DNA of 57,448 nt from Paulinella micropora (Eukaryota; Cercozoa; Imbricatea; Euglyphida), in assembly GCA_009731375.1 (NCBI GenBank), contig BJOX01000263.1, positions 25,047 through 82,494 on the forward strand. The letters are read 5' to 3'. Below are positions 37,809 through 49,044 of the stretch, one piece after another. Under the pieces are notes generated by a model that was not told the origin of the DNA, made no database searches, and was given only the letters and a program-made list of their open reading frames with translations. The number at the start of each line of letters is the position of its first letter. Positions within the stretch are counted from its first letter, which is position 1. The translations under genes and the position numbers were made by a program.

Positions 37809-39740
37809 GACAAGGGAACACGTGAGCGTCCGGAATTTCTTAAGCCATCCTGCTCCTTAGATGCCAGGACTGCCATAAACGAAACTGAGTCCATCCCAGC
37901 ACAAGCCCCGGGCCACGATTTTGAAGTTGTTCTAGCCATCTAGTACACGATAAAATCATATAAAATTCCATCACAGGAAAAGTATTAAAGTTTAGAGCAG
38001 CACCAGCCTTGGTTGTACGTTAAGTGTAAACACTAGTAGCATCTTGTACTCACATACATGTGTGAATGGTAGAATATATGCATCTATATATGTATGAACA
38101 TCAACATATGTCTATAATATACATCTATTGTTATTAGACGTACCTAGCATAGGTTGCGACAAGGAAAATACACGATTTAATCATGGAAACCATGATTTAA
38201 TCATGGAAACTGTGACGTAATCATGTTTTTTGGTACATGATAGCATCATGTATGCATGATTTATATTGACAGGACATGATGAAAGCATGTACTCGTGAGT
38301 ACATCGTGTATACAGGATGGTATATCTTGATGCCACGGTGACATCTCATAAACCAATAGTAATTGACAGGTTCTTTTCATTTTTGAAATGTAAAAACTTG
38401 AGCCCTGGGTCGACATGCAGTGACATGACAAATAGTATACCAGACTGATTTTCTGGATTGTAGGTGGTGCTGTAGGGGGTTGCTCCAACCAAACCCTCTT
38501 CTTCCATTGACAAGGGAACACGTGAGCGTCCGGAATTTCTTAAGTCATCCTGCTCCGTAGTTGCCGGGACTACCGTAAACGAAAGTTCATCCCAGCACCG
38601 TTGAACCCCTCGTTTGAGCACATGACGCTTTTGAAGTTGTGCTACCTATCTAGTACATGATTAAATCATGTACAATTCCGTCGCAGAAAAGGTGTTAAAG
38701 TTTTGAGCAGTACCAGCCTTGGTTGTACGTTAGGTGTAAACACTGGTAGCATCTTGTATTCACATACATGTGTAAATGGTAAGAATCTATGCATCTATAT
38801 ATGTATAAACATCAACATATGTATATAATATACATGTATTGTTATTGGACGTACCTAGCATAGGTTGCGACAAGGAAAATACACAATTTAATCATGGAAA
38901 TCATGATTTAATCATGGAAACTGTGACGTAATCATGTTTTTTGGTACATGATAGCATCATGCAATGCATGATTTATATTGACAGGACATGATGAAGCATG
39001 TACTCGTGAGTACATCGTGAGTACATCGTGTATACAGGATGGTATATCTTGATGTGACATCTCATAAACCAATCGTAATTGACAGGTTCTTTTCATTTTT
39101 GAAATGTAAAAACTTGAGCCCTGGGTCGACATGCAGTGACATGACAAATAGTATACCAGACTGATTTTCTGGATTGTAGGTGGTGCTGTAGGGGGTTGCT
39201 CCAACCAAACCCTCTTCTTCCATTGACAAGGGAACACGTGAGCGTCCGGAATTTCTTAAGTCATCCTGCTCCGTAGTTGCCGGGACTGCCGTAAACGAAA
39301 GTTCATCCCAGCACAACCCCTCGTTTGAGCACATGACGCTTTTGAAGTTGTGCTACCTATCTAGTACATGATTAAATCATGTACAATTCCGTCGCAGAAA
39401 AGGTGTTAAAGTTTTGAGCAGTACCAGCCTTGGTTGTACGTTAGGTGTAAACACTGGTAGCATCTTGTATTCACATACATGTGTAAATGGTAAGAATCTA
39501 TGCATCTATATATGTATAAACATCAACATATGTATATAATATACATGTATTGTTATTGGACGTACCTAGCATAGGTTGCGACAAGGAAAATACACAATTT
39601 AATCATGGAAATCATGATTTAATCATGGAAACTGTGACGTAATCATGTTTTTTGTACATGATAGCATCATGCAATGCATGATTCATATTAACAGGACATG
39701 ATGAAAGCATGTACTCACGAGTACGTCGTGTATACATGAT
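37809..39740. repeat. Tandem triplication of a ~0.7-kb unit
   Basis: GACAAGGGAACACGTGAGCG starts units at 37809, 38509 and 39225 (steps 700 and 716). Units 2 and 3 are nearly identical; unit 1 is more diverged. Units 1 and 2 each end in a conserved reverse open frame (38346-38621 and 39062-39334, about 90 codons: RNSGRSRVPLSMEEEGLVGA...), closed by UGA, of unknown function. Unit 3 runs into the palindrome field instead. CATGAT palindromes also lie inside each unit (about 38175-38240). Confidence 0.85.
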
Positions 39741-40450
39741 GTACGCATGTAGTACATGATATAATCATGGGACATTATAAGGCCATGTATTTTTAGCCTC
39801 CCTTCCCTACATGATATTATCATAATTGCATGATCTCCTCATGTACTACTATTCTTGACAGTGCATGATAAAAGCATGTATTTATGATTCTATCATGTTC
39901 GCATTGATTTTATCATGCGTACGTGATCTACTCATGTATTACATGATAGAATTTGCGTACATGATCTAATCATGCACTTTATTCTCGATTTAACAGGCAT
40001 GATGAACTCATGCTTTACATGACATAATCATGTGAAACTGATAACAATGTGAGTACATGATCTTCTCATGTATGGATTTGCGTACATGATATAATCATGC
40101 ACTTAGTTCTCGGTTTGAAGGCATGATGAAATCATGCTTTAAATGATATGTTCATGTGAAACTGATAAAATGTGTGTACATGATCTTCTCATGCACGGGA
40201 TTTTGTGCATGATCTATCATGTTTAGCATGGTTTTGTCATGTAAACATGAGTTACTCAGGTTTTACATGATTCCATCATGTAAAACTGGTATAATTTCTG
40301 TACATGATCTCGTCATATACGGTTTTTTGGGCAATTTCTATCATGTACTACATGATACTATCATGTTTGCATGATGTTATCATGGATAATCTGATGTAAT
40401 CATGTAATCAAACTAGAGCATGATCTTATCATGCACGCTTTGTCCTGGTA
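39735..40450. repeat. Palindrome field, core CATGAT-N3-ATCATG
   Basis: About two dozen 15-bp palindromic or near-palindromic sites such as CATGATATAATCATG and CATGATCTTCTCATG, spaced irregularly by 5-30 bp. The loop trinucleotide varies while the arms are conserved. Part of it is repeated at 41893-42085 because of the duplication there. Confidence 0.85.
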
Positions 40451-41882
40451 GTGCCGTGACGATCACTTAAAGTTCCCGGCCCGGCAAAACTTCACAATTG
40501 AAAGTTGACGTCAGGAAAGAGTTAATGGCTTTTACAATACTGCTGCGGCTCAGTTGGGTTACCTGAGTGTATATTATATATATATATATATATATGTATA
40601 TGTATATGTATATATATATACATATCCGATGATAGTATATTACTATTTATACTATATACATATATATATATGTATATATATTACTATTGATACAATGACA
40701 TTTCACTGCCTTGCCGAACTAGTGACAAGCTCGCTGAACAGTTTCATGTCAATTATCGACATAAAACAGTTAATAGCCGTCTAGATAAAAACAATAGACG
40801 GTTCGGAAGTTAGTGACTTGAAAGTATCAATTCACTAACTAGTGGCGTGACTCCACAAGCTCGCCTGACAGTTTGAGAGTGGCATGTGAGAGTCAATTAT
40901 GGACATAACCGTAGCATTAATAGCCGTCTAGATATATATTAATATTATATATATAATAAAAACAAATCAAAACGGCGGTGCCACGATGAAGCCAATATTA
41001 ATAAAACAACGTTAACGGGTGCCCAACCTCCCTGCTTTAACATCAATAGCAGCAGGAATGCTGATGGCAATTTAATGAAGGCATAACTGATTGTACATAA
41101 CTTGATTATCGAAACGCGTTACGGTCGCTTGTGGAACAACAAGTGATGAGTCCAGCTTCAGACCGCCTTTATGTTAAAGGCACGCAATTCGTTGTCATAA
41201 TTACAAAAAAATCTTTTGCACTGATCGAAACGCAATGTCATGAAACCTTATGACAGTGCATTTCGCAAATTCTGCTACTTCTACATATAAGAAATATACG
41301 TTCGAGGCAACCCGATTGTTTTTATCTAGCTATCTTTCAGTTAGAGGTTCCAGTCGTTCATAATATACGCTCAGGTAGACCCCTAAATACGACTCGATCA
41401 CCATGGGCCTTACTACAGGACATGCTGCTTTGCGCCCTCAGCAAATTAACGAAGGCACGGTAGCTTTCCGAGCCCGAAGTGTGACCAGCTGACAAATCGT
41501 GCGCACATGGAAGGATGTGGCTGGGAAAAGCGTGCAGCGATCCCATGCTAGGGCATGTCGCAGCGTACGGCGATGAATGCATACAAGGGTTAAAACAATA
41601 AGGCGATGAATGCATACACGGTGGAACAGTGCGGAACGAAGTGGTGAACGCACAAGCTGCGCCCGGAACACAGGGAAAAGATGGGGTCGAGGTATGTGCG
41701 GCCGGGGAAGGGGCACGGGCGCTCGCAGGGCAAGCAGCATACACATGTGGAGCATGCGTAGGGTCAGGGCATTGTCCGGCATGCGCGGCCGGGGCGCTCG
41801 CAGGGTGAGGGTGAGAAGCATCATCTTGGGTCGAGGTATGTGCGGCCGGGGAAGGGGCAGGGGCAGGGGCGCTCGTTGGGTA
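40248..41882. repeat. Left copy of a 1635-bp duplication ending at a gap
   Basis: The sequence from TGAGTTACTCAGG to GCTCGTTGGGTA is repeated at 41893-43527 with no difference noticed, separated only by ten Ns. It holds (TA)n at 40570-40690 and unique A/T-rich DNA. No gene recognised. Confidence 0.9.
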
Positions 41883-41892
41883 NNNNNNNNNN

Positions 41893-43527
41893 TGAGTTAC
41901 TCAGGTTTTACATGATTCCATCATGTAAAACTGGTATAATTTCTGTACATGATCTCGTCATATACGGTTTTTTGGGCAATTTCTATCATGTACTACATGA
42001 TACTATCATGTTTGCATGATGTTATCATGGATAATCTGATGTAATCATGTAATCAAACTAGAGCATGATCTTATCATGCACGCTTTGTCCTGGTAGTGCC
42101 GTGACGATCACTTAAAGTTCCCGGCCCGGCAAAACTTCACAATTGAAAGTTGACGTCAGGAAAGAGTTAATGGCTTTTACAATACTGCTGCGGCTCAGTT
42201 GGGTTACCTGAGTGTATATTATATATATATATATATATATGTATATGTATATGTATATATATATACATATCCGATGATAGTATATTACTATTTATACTAT
42301 ATACATATATATATATGTATATATATTACTATTGATACAATGACATTTCACTGCCTTGCCGAACTAGTGACAAGCTCGCTGAACAGTTTCATGTCAATTA
42401 TCGACATAAAACAGTTAATAGCCGTCTAGATAAAAACAATAGACGGTTCGGAAGTTAGTGACTTGAAAGTATCAATTCACTAACTAGTGGCGTGACTCCA
42501 CAAGCTCGCCTGACAGTTTGAGAGTGGCATGTGAGAGTCAATTATGGACATAACCGTAGCATTAATAGCCGTCTAGATATATATTAATATTATATATATA
42601 ATAAAAACAAATCAAAACGGCGGTGCCACGATGAAGCCAATATTAATAAAACAACGTTAACGGGTGCCCAACCTCCCTGCTTTAACATCAATAGCAGCAG
42701 GAATGCTGATGGCAATTTAATGAAGGCATAACTGATTGTACATAACTTGATTATCGAAACGCGTTACGGTCGCTTGTGGAACAACAAGTGATGAGTCCAG
42801 CTTCAGACCGCCTTTATGTTAAAGGCACGCAATTCGTTGTCATAATTACAAAAAAATCTTTTGCACTGATCGAAACGCAATGTCATGAAACCTTATGACA
42901 GTGCATTTCGCAAATTCTGCTACTTCTACATATAAGAAATATACGTTCGAGGCAACCCGATTGTTTTTATCTAGCTATCTTTCAGTTAGAGGTTCCAGTC
43001 GTTCATAATATACGCTCAGGTAGACCCCTAAATACGACTCGATCACCATGGGCCTTACTACAGGACATGCTGCTTTGCGCCCTCAGCAAATTAACGAAGG
43101 CACGGTAGCTTTCCGAGCCCGAAGTGTGACCAGCTGACAAATCGTGCGCACATGGAAGGATGTGGCTGGGAAAAGCGTGCAGCGATCCCATGCTAGGGCA
43201 TGTCGCAGCGTACGGCGATGAATGCATACAAGGGTTAAAACAATAAGGCGATGAATGCATACACGGTGGAACAGTGCGGAACGAAGTGGTGAACGCACAA
43301 GCTGCGCCCGGAACACAGGGAAAAGATGGGGTCGAGGTATGTGCGGCCGGGGAAGGGGCACGGGCGCTCGCAGGGCAAGCAGCATACACATGTGGAGCAT
43401 GCGTAGGGTCAGGGCATTGTCCGGCATGCGCGGCCGGGGCGCTCGCAGGGTGAGGGTGAGAAGCATCATCTTGGGTCGAGGTATGTGCGGCCGGGGAAGG
43501 GGCAGGGGCAGGGGCGCTCGTTGGGTA
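41893..43527. repeat. Right copy of the 1635-bp duplication
   Basis: Constant offset of 1645 from the left copy. It continues past the left copy's end into 43528 onward. Confidence 0.9.
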
Positions 43528-43870
43528 AGAATACATGTGGAGCATGCGCAGGGGCAGGGAAACGTCCGGCATGCGCGGCCGGGGCGCTGCTGCGCATTGC
43601 GCTGTTTGTTCCTCTGGCAGGGGCAGGGGAACGTCCGGCATGCGCGGCCGGGGCGCTGCAGCTGCTGCGCATTGCGCTGTTTGTTCCTCTGGCGAGTGTC
43701 GACCTTGACGGGCGAAGCGGAAGGCGTTGGGCGAGTCGGGTGATCGCGCTGTCGCTTGTAGGTAGCGGCCCACGAGGGCTTCTATCCATCGCATTCCATC
43801 TCGCATGCACATGTGCAGCATGCGCAGGGGCAGGGGAATCTGCCGCATACGCGGCCGGGGTCGGATCAAA
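43325..43870. repeat. GC-rich minisatellite
   Basis: Units around GCATGCGCGGCCGGGGCGCT and GCGGCCGGGGAAGGGGCA recur, two with an intervening TGCGCATTGCGCTGTTTGTT. The long Pro/Ala/His-rich reverse frame (43003-43869) follows from the repeat and is not called as a gene. Confidence 0.7.
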
Positions 43871-44049
43871 ATTTACAGTTGGGCAAACCTTTCGCTTTTT
43901 TCTCTGGTGTGCAAGTCTCGGTTTTTTTGGGGGGAAGGGGTCACCATCTCCTCTATTACGCTTGATCCTGATATCAACAGAACAGCACAATAAACCGATC
44001 AACTCAAAGATGTTCGGTCAGTATTGCTGTAGCAAAGTGAAAATATATC

Positions 44050-44216
44050 GCAGCACCCACCTGGATGAGCTCGGGCTCGCTCCTTTTTTATTGCCTCTGA
44101 ACCTGAGGCGAAAATCCCACTGCATGGGTATTGCGGCGGCGATATCTACGCTAGAGATCGGGACAGGCTTGCCACTAGCGACATCGCATCTTGTAATTAT
44201 GTTGCCTAATGAAGAA
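44050..44216 (-). CDS. Gene 3, possible last exon (frame uncertain)
   Basis: The acceptor TTCATTAG precedes this block. Continuing the phase of the exon ending at 44263 gives QHNYKMRCR-X-WQACPDL-X-RR..., with UAG, UAG and UAA inside. Another frame is fully open (NIITRCDVASGKPVPISS...) and ends in UGA. Both are plausible, so it is not used as evidence for an altered code. Confidence 0.3.
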
Positions 44217-44262
44217 AAAGACAAAAAAATTTCGAAAGGGAAAGCTGCAGACAAGAACTTAC

Positions 44263-45071
44263 CAAGTCAGGTGTTCGGGAGGAAGCAGCTGGCAGAGGCG
44301 CCACCGATTTGGGAGGAGAAGGAAACGCCTCGGCCGCACATCGATCGCAGCGGCTGTCGGCACTACCAGCTGCAGCAAACAAATTTTGAAGTGCCAGTGT
44401 GAAAAATATAGAAAGAAAATGCAAGTTAGTATATTTACCAGGCTAGTCTTGGAAGACGGCACGGCTGGACTGGCTGAGGACGAGGCAGACACGGCAGTGC
44501 TGGCTAAGGACGAGACAGCTGGGCTGGCTTGAGACGAGGCCGAGACTGGGCTGGCTGGGAACGGGCGAGCTGAACTGGCTGCAGGTGAGCCAGCTGGGCT
44601 GGCTGGAGGCGAGGCCGACGTAGCAGCTGCTGTCGGCACTGCCAGCTGCAGCAAAAATTTTTTGAAGTGTCAGTGTGAAAAATGTAGAAAGAAAATGCAA
44701 GTTAGTATATTTACCAGGCTAGTCTTGGAAGACGGCACGGCTGGACTGGCTGAGGACGAGGCAGAGACGGCAGTGTTGGCTAAGGACGAGACAGCTGGGC
44801 TGGCTGGAGGCGAGGCCGAGACTGGGCTGGCTGGGGACGGGCGAGCTGGGCTGGCTGCAGGTGAGGCCGAGACGGCTGGGCTGGCTGGAGGCGAGGCTGA
44901 GACGGCCAGCCCAGCCGTCCCGGTCTCGCCTCCAGCCAGCCCAGCCGTCTCGGTCTCGCCTCCAGCCAGCCCAGCCGTCTTGGCCTCGCCTCCAGCCAGC
45001 CCAGCCGTCTCGGCCTCGCCTCCAGCCTCGCCTCCAGCCAGCCCCGCTTTCGAAGCGACTGTCACTGCGGG
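44263..45071 (-). CDS. Gene 3, three repeat-rich Ala/Pro/Ser exons
   Basis: Exons 45071-44715, 44645-44439 and 44369-44263 are all in phase 0, each with a clear AG/GT border. The second starts LAVPTAAATS and the third LVVPTAAAID. The first and second both end ASPAVPSSKTSL|GTAAAT, so whole exons and introns were duplicated. The first encodes AGLAGGEAET repeats and then SPAVSASPPA repeats; these are the same ~42-nt unit read in opposite orientation, because the array is inverted near 44905. Probably a disordered tail after the methyltransferase. Confidence 0.6.
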
Positions 45072-45158
45072 CTGCAACAAACATTTGAAGCATCAGTTTG
45101 AATAATATTTTAATATATAATGTAACACAGAACAGATAAGAAGGCAGGGAGAATGTAC

Positions 45159-45769
45159 CGGGCTAGGCTCGGGGGCGGTGCCCTCTGCCACCACTTCAGC
45201 CTGTAAATTCAAAGCACCAAGCATGAAGAATATATTAAATGTACGTAGATATACGGAGGCATAAACCTTGCCTTGGAGATATACTTGATCTCCTTGCGTC
45301 ACAAACTCCACTTTGGAAGTTTTATAATATGCTTGAGAGCACAATACTATGCCGGAAAACCGGCATGAGCCAGAACCTCCCATCGGAAGTCTTGTCTTAT
45401 ACCCCACCGCAGAGTATCCGCTATCTAGAAGAAGTGGGATAGAAAACTTGTGCGCCGCAGGATCGTCATTTCTATCTACTAGCATGATATATGCTATTCG
45501 ACGACGCAACTTCGATAACAAAGATATGATTCTTCGTTTTGATTTTAAGGGCCACGTGGCCCAGAACAAATAGACCACCAGGTCATCTTTCCAGTCATCG
45601 GGAACCCAGTTACCTAACTCGGCATCCCTGCTCCACAGAACCGTAGCTTCGGCGGGCTGCCCCGGTCCATACTTCTTCCAATTGAGGTTGAAAACGTCTT
45701 GCTAGTCTGCGATCTCCACACCGGCCAGCTTTGCAAAGTTCATTGACTTGGCAACGCAAAGCACGTGAC
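45159..45769 (-). CDS. Gene 3, class I (DOT1-like) methyltransferase core
   Basis: The exon before it ends ALVDRGCGP and this one opens GHVLCVAKSMNFAKLAGVEI, together forming motif I (V-D-x-G-C-G-P-G-H) and the GxEI strand of S-adenosylmethionine-dependent methyltransferases. The spacing is close to DOT1-type histone methylases, but a generic class I enzyme is possible. Exons 45769-45267 and 45200-45159. UAG at 45702-45704 lies right after VEIAD; the same frame stays open for another 145 codons with KKYGPGQPAEATVLW, then LVVYLFWATWPL. If UAG is glutamine the domain is intact; otherwise it is cut just after motif I. Confidence 0.55.
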
Positions 45770-45835
45770 CTAAGGTAGAAGTAGGTAGATAGAGGTGGAG
45801 GGTGGTAGATGGTAGACAAGTGGAAAGTTGGGTAC

Positions 45836-46145
45836 CTGGGCCACAACCACGATCTACCAATGCGAGCGTTCCGCGTATGACCTCGGGAATTGCACTCAGC
45901 AATGTTAATATTGCCTTGGGTTGTAAATACCCAGGGGTGAGAGCGCCGTCTCCGGCTTTGCCAAAGTCACTCAGCTTCCGCCAGCCGTGTCCGACAAGTT
46001 TCAGTAATGAACTTGGCGGGTCGACGAGGATGCCAGGATTGGAGGTATCGCAGGCTTCGTCTTGACACTTCTCGCACGTGAAAGTTGAGAAGCTCTGGCA
46101 CTTGTAGCATCGCCAGTTCGGCATGTTATTCCATGCTTTGAATGC
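45836..46145 (-). CDS. Gene 3, zinc motif and start of the methyltransferase domain
   Basis: Begins AFKAWNNMPNWRCYKCQS and has C-x2-C-x8-C-x2-C-x4-C, a likely zinc-binding motif. A helical region follows, ending with the first half of methyltransferase motif I. Phase 0 in, phase 1 out, matching both neighbours. Confidence 0.55.
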
Positions 46146-46332
46146 CTGCACATAAGGAATATGAGCTTCGTTGGCGACCCCCCCCCCCTAATATTGTAAC
46201 GGTATATCCTTCTGGAGTACGAGAGCACATACATGCTTACTTAAGCTTATATTTACAGTTGCATTCCATGATCAATAACAATAAAAGAACATTTGTGTTG
46301 TCAATGATATGCATGATCATCATGCCAGGGAC

Positions 46333-47013
46333 CTTGCATTTTGCAGCCTGATCCTTGCGTGGCTTCTTGCTATTGCCTGTTCATGAGAAACACCCCCGGC
46401 ACACACACACACACACACAATGCAAAGGAGTTTATACATGCTTAAAGAAAACAAAACCTGGTACCTATGTTGTCGAGTGTGGCGAAGTTTACTCGTCGCT
46501 TGACTACGTCGGATCGCGTAACTCGTGCAGCGCTCTCGGTCAGATCGAGGGTCTCAATCTCGTCGATACTGTCGACTGATTTTAGTTTGTACTTTTTCCA
46601 AGCACCTTGGACACAGGTCTTAACTTTGTCGCCATCTTTATGAAGTAGCCTGCACTCCACTTGTGCTTGCTTGCCCAGCACACTATTTTCCAGGTAACAT
46701 AGTTTCTGGAGCCGCGGTTATTACCCTGCTTCTTTTCTGTTGGTTTTGGTAGCAAAGCTTTCGTCGCTTTGCGCGCCTTGCGAGGGTTGGTAATGTCCGG
46801 CGGGATTTTCTTTGCGCATTTGCGTTTTGCCGCTTTGCCTGTCTTACTGGATGGTGTCAAAGCTAGCGCTCGAAGATTAGGGGATTTCGGCGGCGCTCGA
46901 AGATTAGGGGCTTTTGGCGGCGCTCGAAGATTAGGGGCTTTCGGCGGTGATGTCTTGCTTGGTAGGCTGGTGCCCTGTTCACACGTACGCCTGCCAAAGA
47001 CGAGGTTGCCCTT
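46333..47013 (-). CDS. Gene 3, basic repeat region
   Basis: The exon from 47013 (KGNLVFGRRTCEQG...) contains three APPKAPNLR repeats followed by a Lys/Arg-rich stretch like a DNA- or RNA-binding tail. One frame change is needed near 46690; after it the frame reads VECRLLHKDGDKVKTCVQG to 46465. A small exon at 46376-46333 (GNSKKPRKDQAAKCK) follows in phase. Function not recognised. Confidence 0.45.
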
Positions 47014-47083
47014 CTGTAGACAGGACACAGCAAACCAAAAATATATATATGTAACACTTTCCGACAATGCGTAAATATAATAC

Positions 47084-48002
47084 CTCGTCCATGTGGGTAG
47101 GTAACGGGCGCGGTTGTTCCCTCCGTGGGTGCTGAACCCAGAACGTCTTCTGGTAATTGAAGGTGAAGAAATCTCCAATCTTGTGCTGGAGGAGAAATTG
47201 CGCCATGAGGACGCGGACACCTCGGCAGGTCTTAAAGCGAAAGGTAACATTCGCTTGCCCCTCCGGCATGTGACCTACCAAGCCACCCGCCAAAGATGCT
47301 AAAGGTAGATTCCCCAGATTGTGTGGCACATCGTCCGGCATGAAGCCGTTGGCGAAGGACTTCCTGTGACTATCCAGGAGCGTGACAAGAGTATTCCCAC
47401 ATTTAATAGTAAACTCGCCTGGATTAGCCAGGAGTTCGTCGTATCCGGGTTCGCCTTTGTTTAAATACTGGCCCCAGTATATGAGCACTTCGGATTGCTG
47501 GCTCCCGTCTAGAATATCCCCGGCCTCCCCGTCTACCTGGCCGACTCGGCCGGAATTTATTGCCATGGTCTTTATGTGCAGACCGGTCAACTTGCCTTGG
47601 GCATTCGGGTCTTCTTCTGCATTATAAATCTGCAACTTGAAGCGATTCTTTGTTGCTTTGCGTTGTGGCTTAGGGTGCGGGTTGCGAGGTCTGGCTGAAC
47701 TGACACTAATAGCAGCAGCAGCAGACGTGGTGCTGATGGCGACTTTGCTGGCGCAAATCTGTGGAGCAGGCTCTTGCACCTCAATGTCTTTATCCTGTGC
47801 TTGCACAGTAGCAGCATGCACTTCTTGAACGTCTAAGGCTTCTGCTGTGCTCGGTGTAGGCGTAGCTGCCGGTTGAGACTGGTGATTGCGGTCGACCGTG
47901 TCCTCACTTTCTTCCGCAACACTGTCGGTGTTGGTGTTATGGCAAGTCGTCTCCATGACATTGTCTTTGGTTGCGCCCTCCATATCAGTGCCGCTGTCCG
48001 TA
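47084..48002 (-). CDS. Gene 3, SET-like domain exon
   Basis: A 919-nt exon. An acidic, Thr/Ser-rich start (residues ~1-110) precedes a folded region of ~200 residues. That region shows features of SET methyltransferases in order: GLHIKTMAI near the start, YWGQYLN, IKCGNTLVTLLDSH, FANGFMPDDVPHNLG at the Asn-His position, and IGDFFTFNYQ near the end, like the G-E-E-L-T-x-D-Y motif. The catalytic signature is not canonical (no clear N-H-S), so it is SET-like at best. It joins 48035 across only 32 bases, 48003-48034, which may be an ultrashort intron or an insertion. Confidence 0.4.
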
Positions 48003-48034
48003 CTAGCACGATATCAGGAAGGTTTCGTGGGGAC

Positions 48035-48433
48035 CCTGGAGGTACCCAAAACAGTCGGCAGTCTGCCTGCTCCTTGTTTTTAGCTGGACAGGGACAGATT
48101 TCTTCTAGCCCCTGGACACTCAATGCACAGCCACGTTTGTCCGGGCATTATGCTATCCAACCTTGCCTTTTGATAGTACCGATGTATTTCAGGTGCCGTT
48201 GATGCATCTGCAAAAGCTTGTCAATGTCCCGCGCCGTCGGGACATAACCTTGAACATGTTTTTGTGCCAACTCGCAGGCTTCCAGATGCAATGAATGCAC
48301 ATGGCCCATGGTAGCTGTATTCCATGTATCCCACTGTGTCTGAAATCACAACAAATTTCGCATAGATAGATTAGATAGATAGAAAGATTAGAATCATATA
48401 TATATGTATATATATAGAGAGAGAGAGAGCGAG

Positions 48434-48514
<81 letters not shown>

Positions 48515-48783
48515 GCGAGAGAGAGAGAGAGAGAGAGAAGAGAAAGAGAGAGAGAGAGAGAGAGGGGAGAGAGAGAGAGAGAGAGGGAGCGAGGAGAGAG
48601 AGAGAGAGAGANNNNNNNNNNGAGAGAGAGAGAGCGAGCGAGCGAGCGAGAGAGAGAGAGAGTCAGAGAAGAGTAAGATACATGTATGTTTTCGCGTAAT
48701 GTTTTGCCCCTGTCTTACCATCCAGTAACGTGAGAAAACGGTAAGGCAGAGAGCGTTTCGAGGAGGCAGGCAGGCTTGATGTA
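48035..48783 (-). CDS. Gene 3, Cys-rich linker exons
   Basis: Exon 48783-48719 (HQACLPPRNALCL..., ending in ATG before GTAAGA) joins 48339-48035 (TQWDTWNTATMGHVHSLHLE...). Phases match the ULP1 exon before and each other. UAA at 48148-48150 falls between IKRQGWIA and CPDKRGCALSVQ with 63 open codons before it and 38 after. The latter contain a cysteine cluster (CPDKRGC, CPCPAK, CR) that may bind metal. Function unknown. Confidence 0.5.
48418..48663. repeat. (GA)n with GAGC variants and a 10-N gap
   Basis: Lies in the intron between exons 48719 and 48339; gap at 48612-48621. Confidence 0.9.
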
Positions 48784-48815
48784 CTACAAGTATACATTAA
48801 GCCTGCCTGATCAGT
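48767..48815. other. Inverted repeat AGGCAGGCTT...AAGCCTGCCT
   Basis: AGGCAGGCTTGATGTA and TATACATTAAGCCTGCCT are near-complementary around a short loop. The acceptor of exon 48783 lies in the loop/arm, so folding could affect its use. Confidence 0.55.
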
Positions 48816-48848
48816 AAAGGCCAGATATAAGCGGCCTGGCAAGATACA

Positions 48849-48938
48849 GCTCTGCATGTCCGAAGACATAGGCATCCATTCCACCCCGCCGCCCATCGGC
48901 GACTGGGTAGCGGGCTGAGAACGGGCACTACGCCCCGA
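48849..48938 (-). mobile_element. Retroposon family Y copy
   Basis: In reverse it reads GCCGATGGGCGGCGGGGTGG, AATGGATGCCTATGTCTTCG and GACATGCAGAGC, as in 25957-26009 and 56937-57028. In the gene 3 intron beside (GATA)n. Confidence 0.55.
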
Positions 48939-48944
48939 TAGATT

Positions 48945-49038
<94 letters not shown>

Positions 49039-49044
49039 GCGCAC

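Noticed and set aside
38160-40450. CRISPR-like array
   Set aside because: Eukaryotic context, no constant repeat-spacer period, and spacers of 5-30 bp; these are independent palindromes.
40554-42429. Two identical 76-codon frames (40554 and 42199)
   Set aside because: They are (TA)n-based and identical only because of the gap-flanking duplication.
43003-43869. 288-codon reverse Pro/Ala/His/Arg frame
   Set aside because: Tracks a GC-rich minisatellite, partly inside the artefactual duplication, with no recognisable domain.
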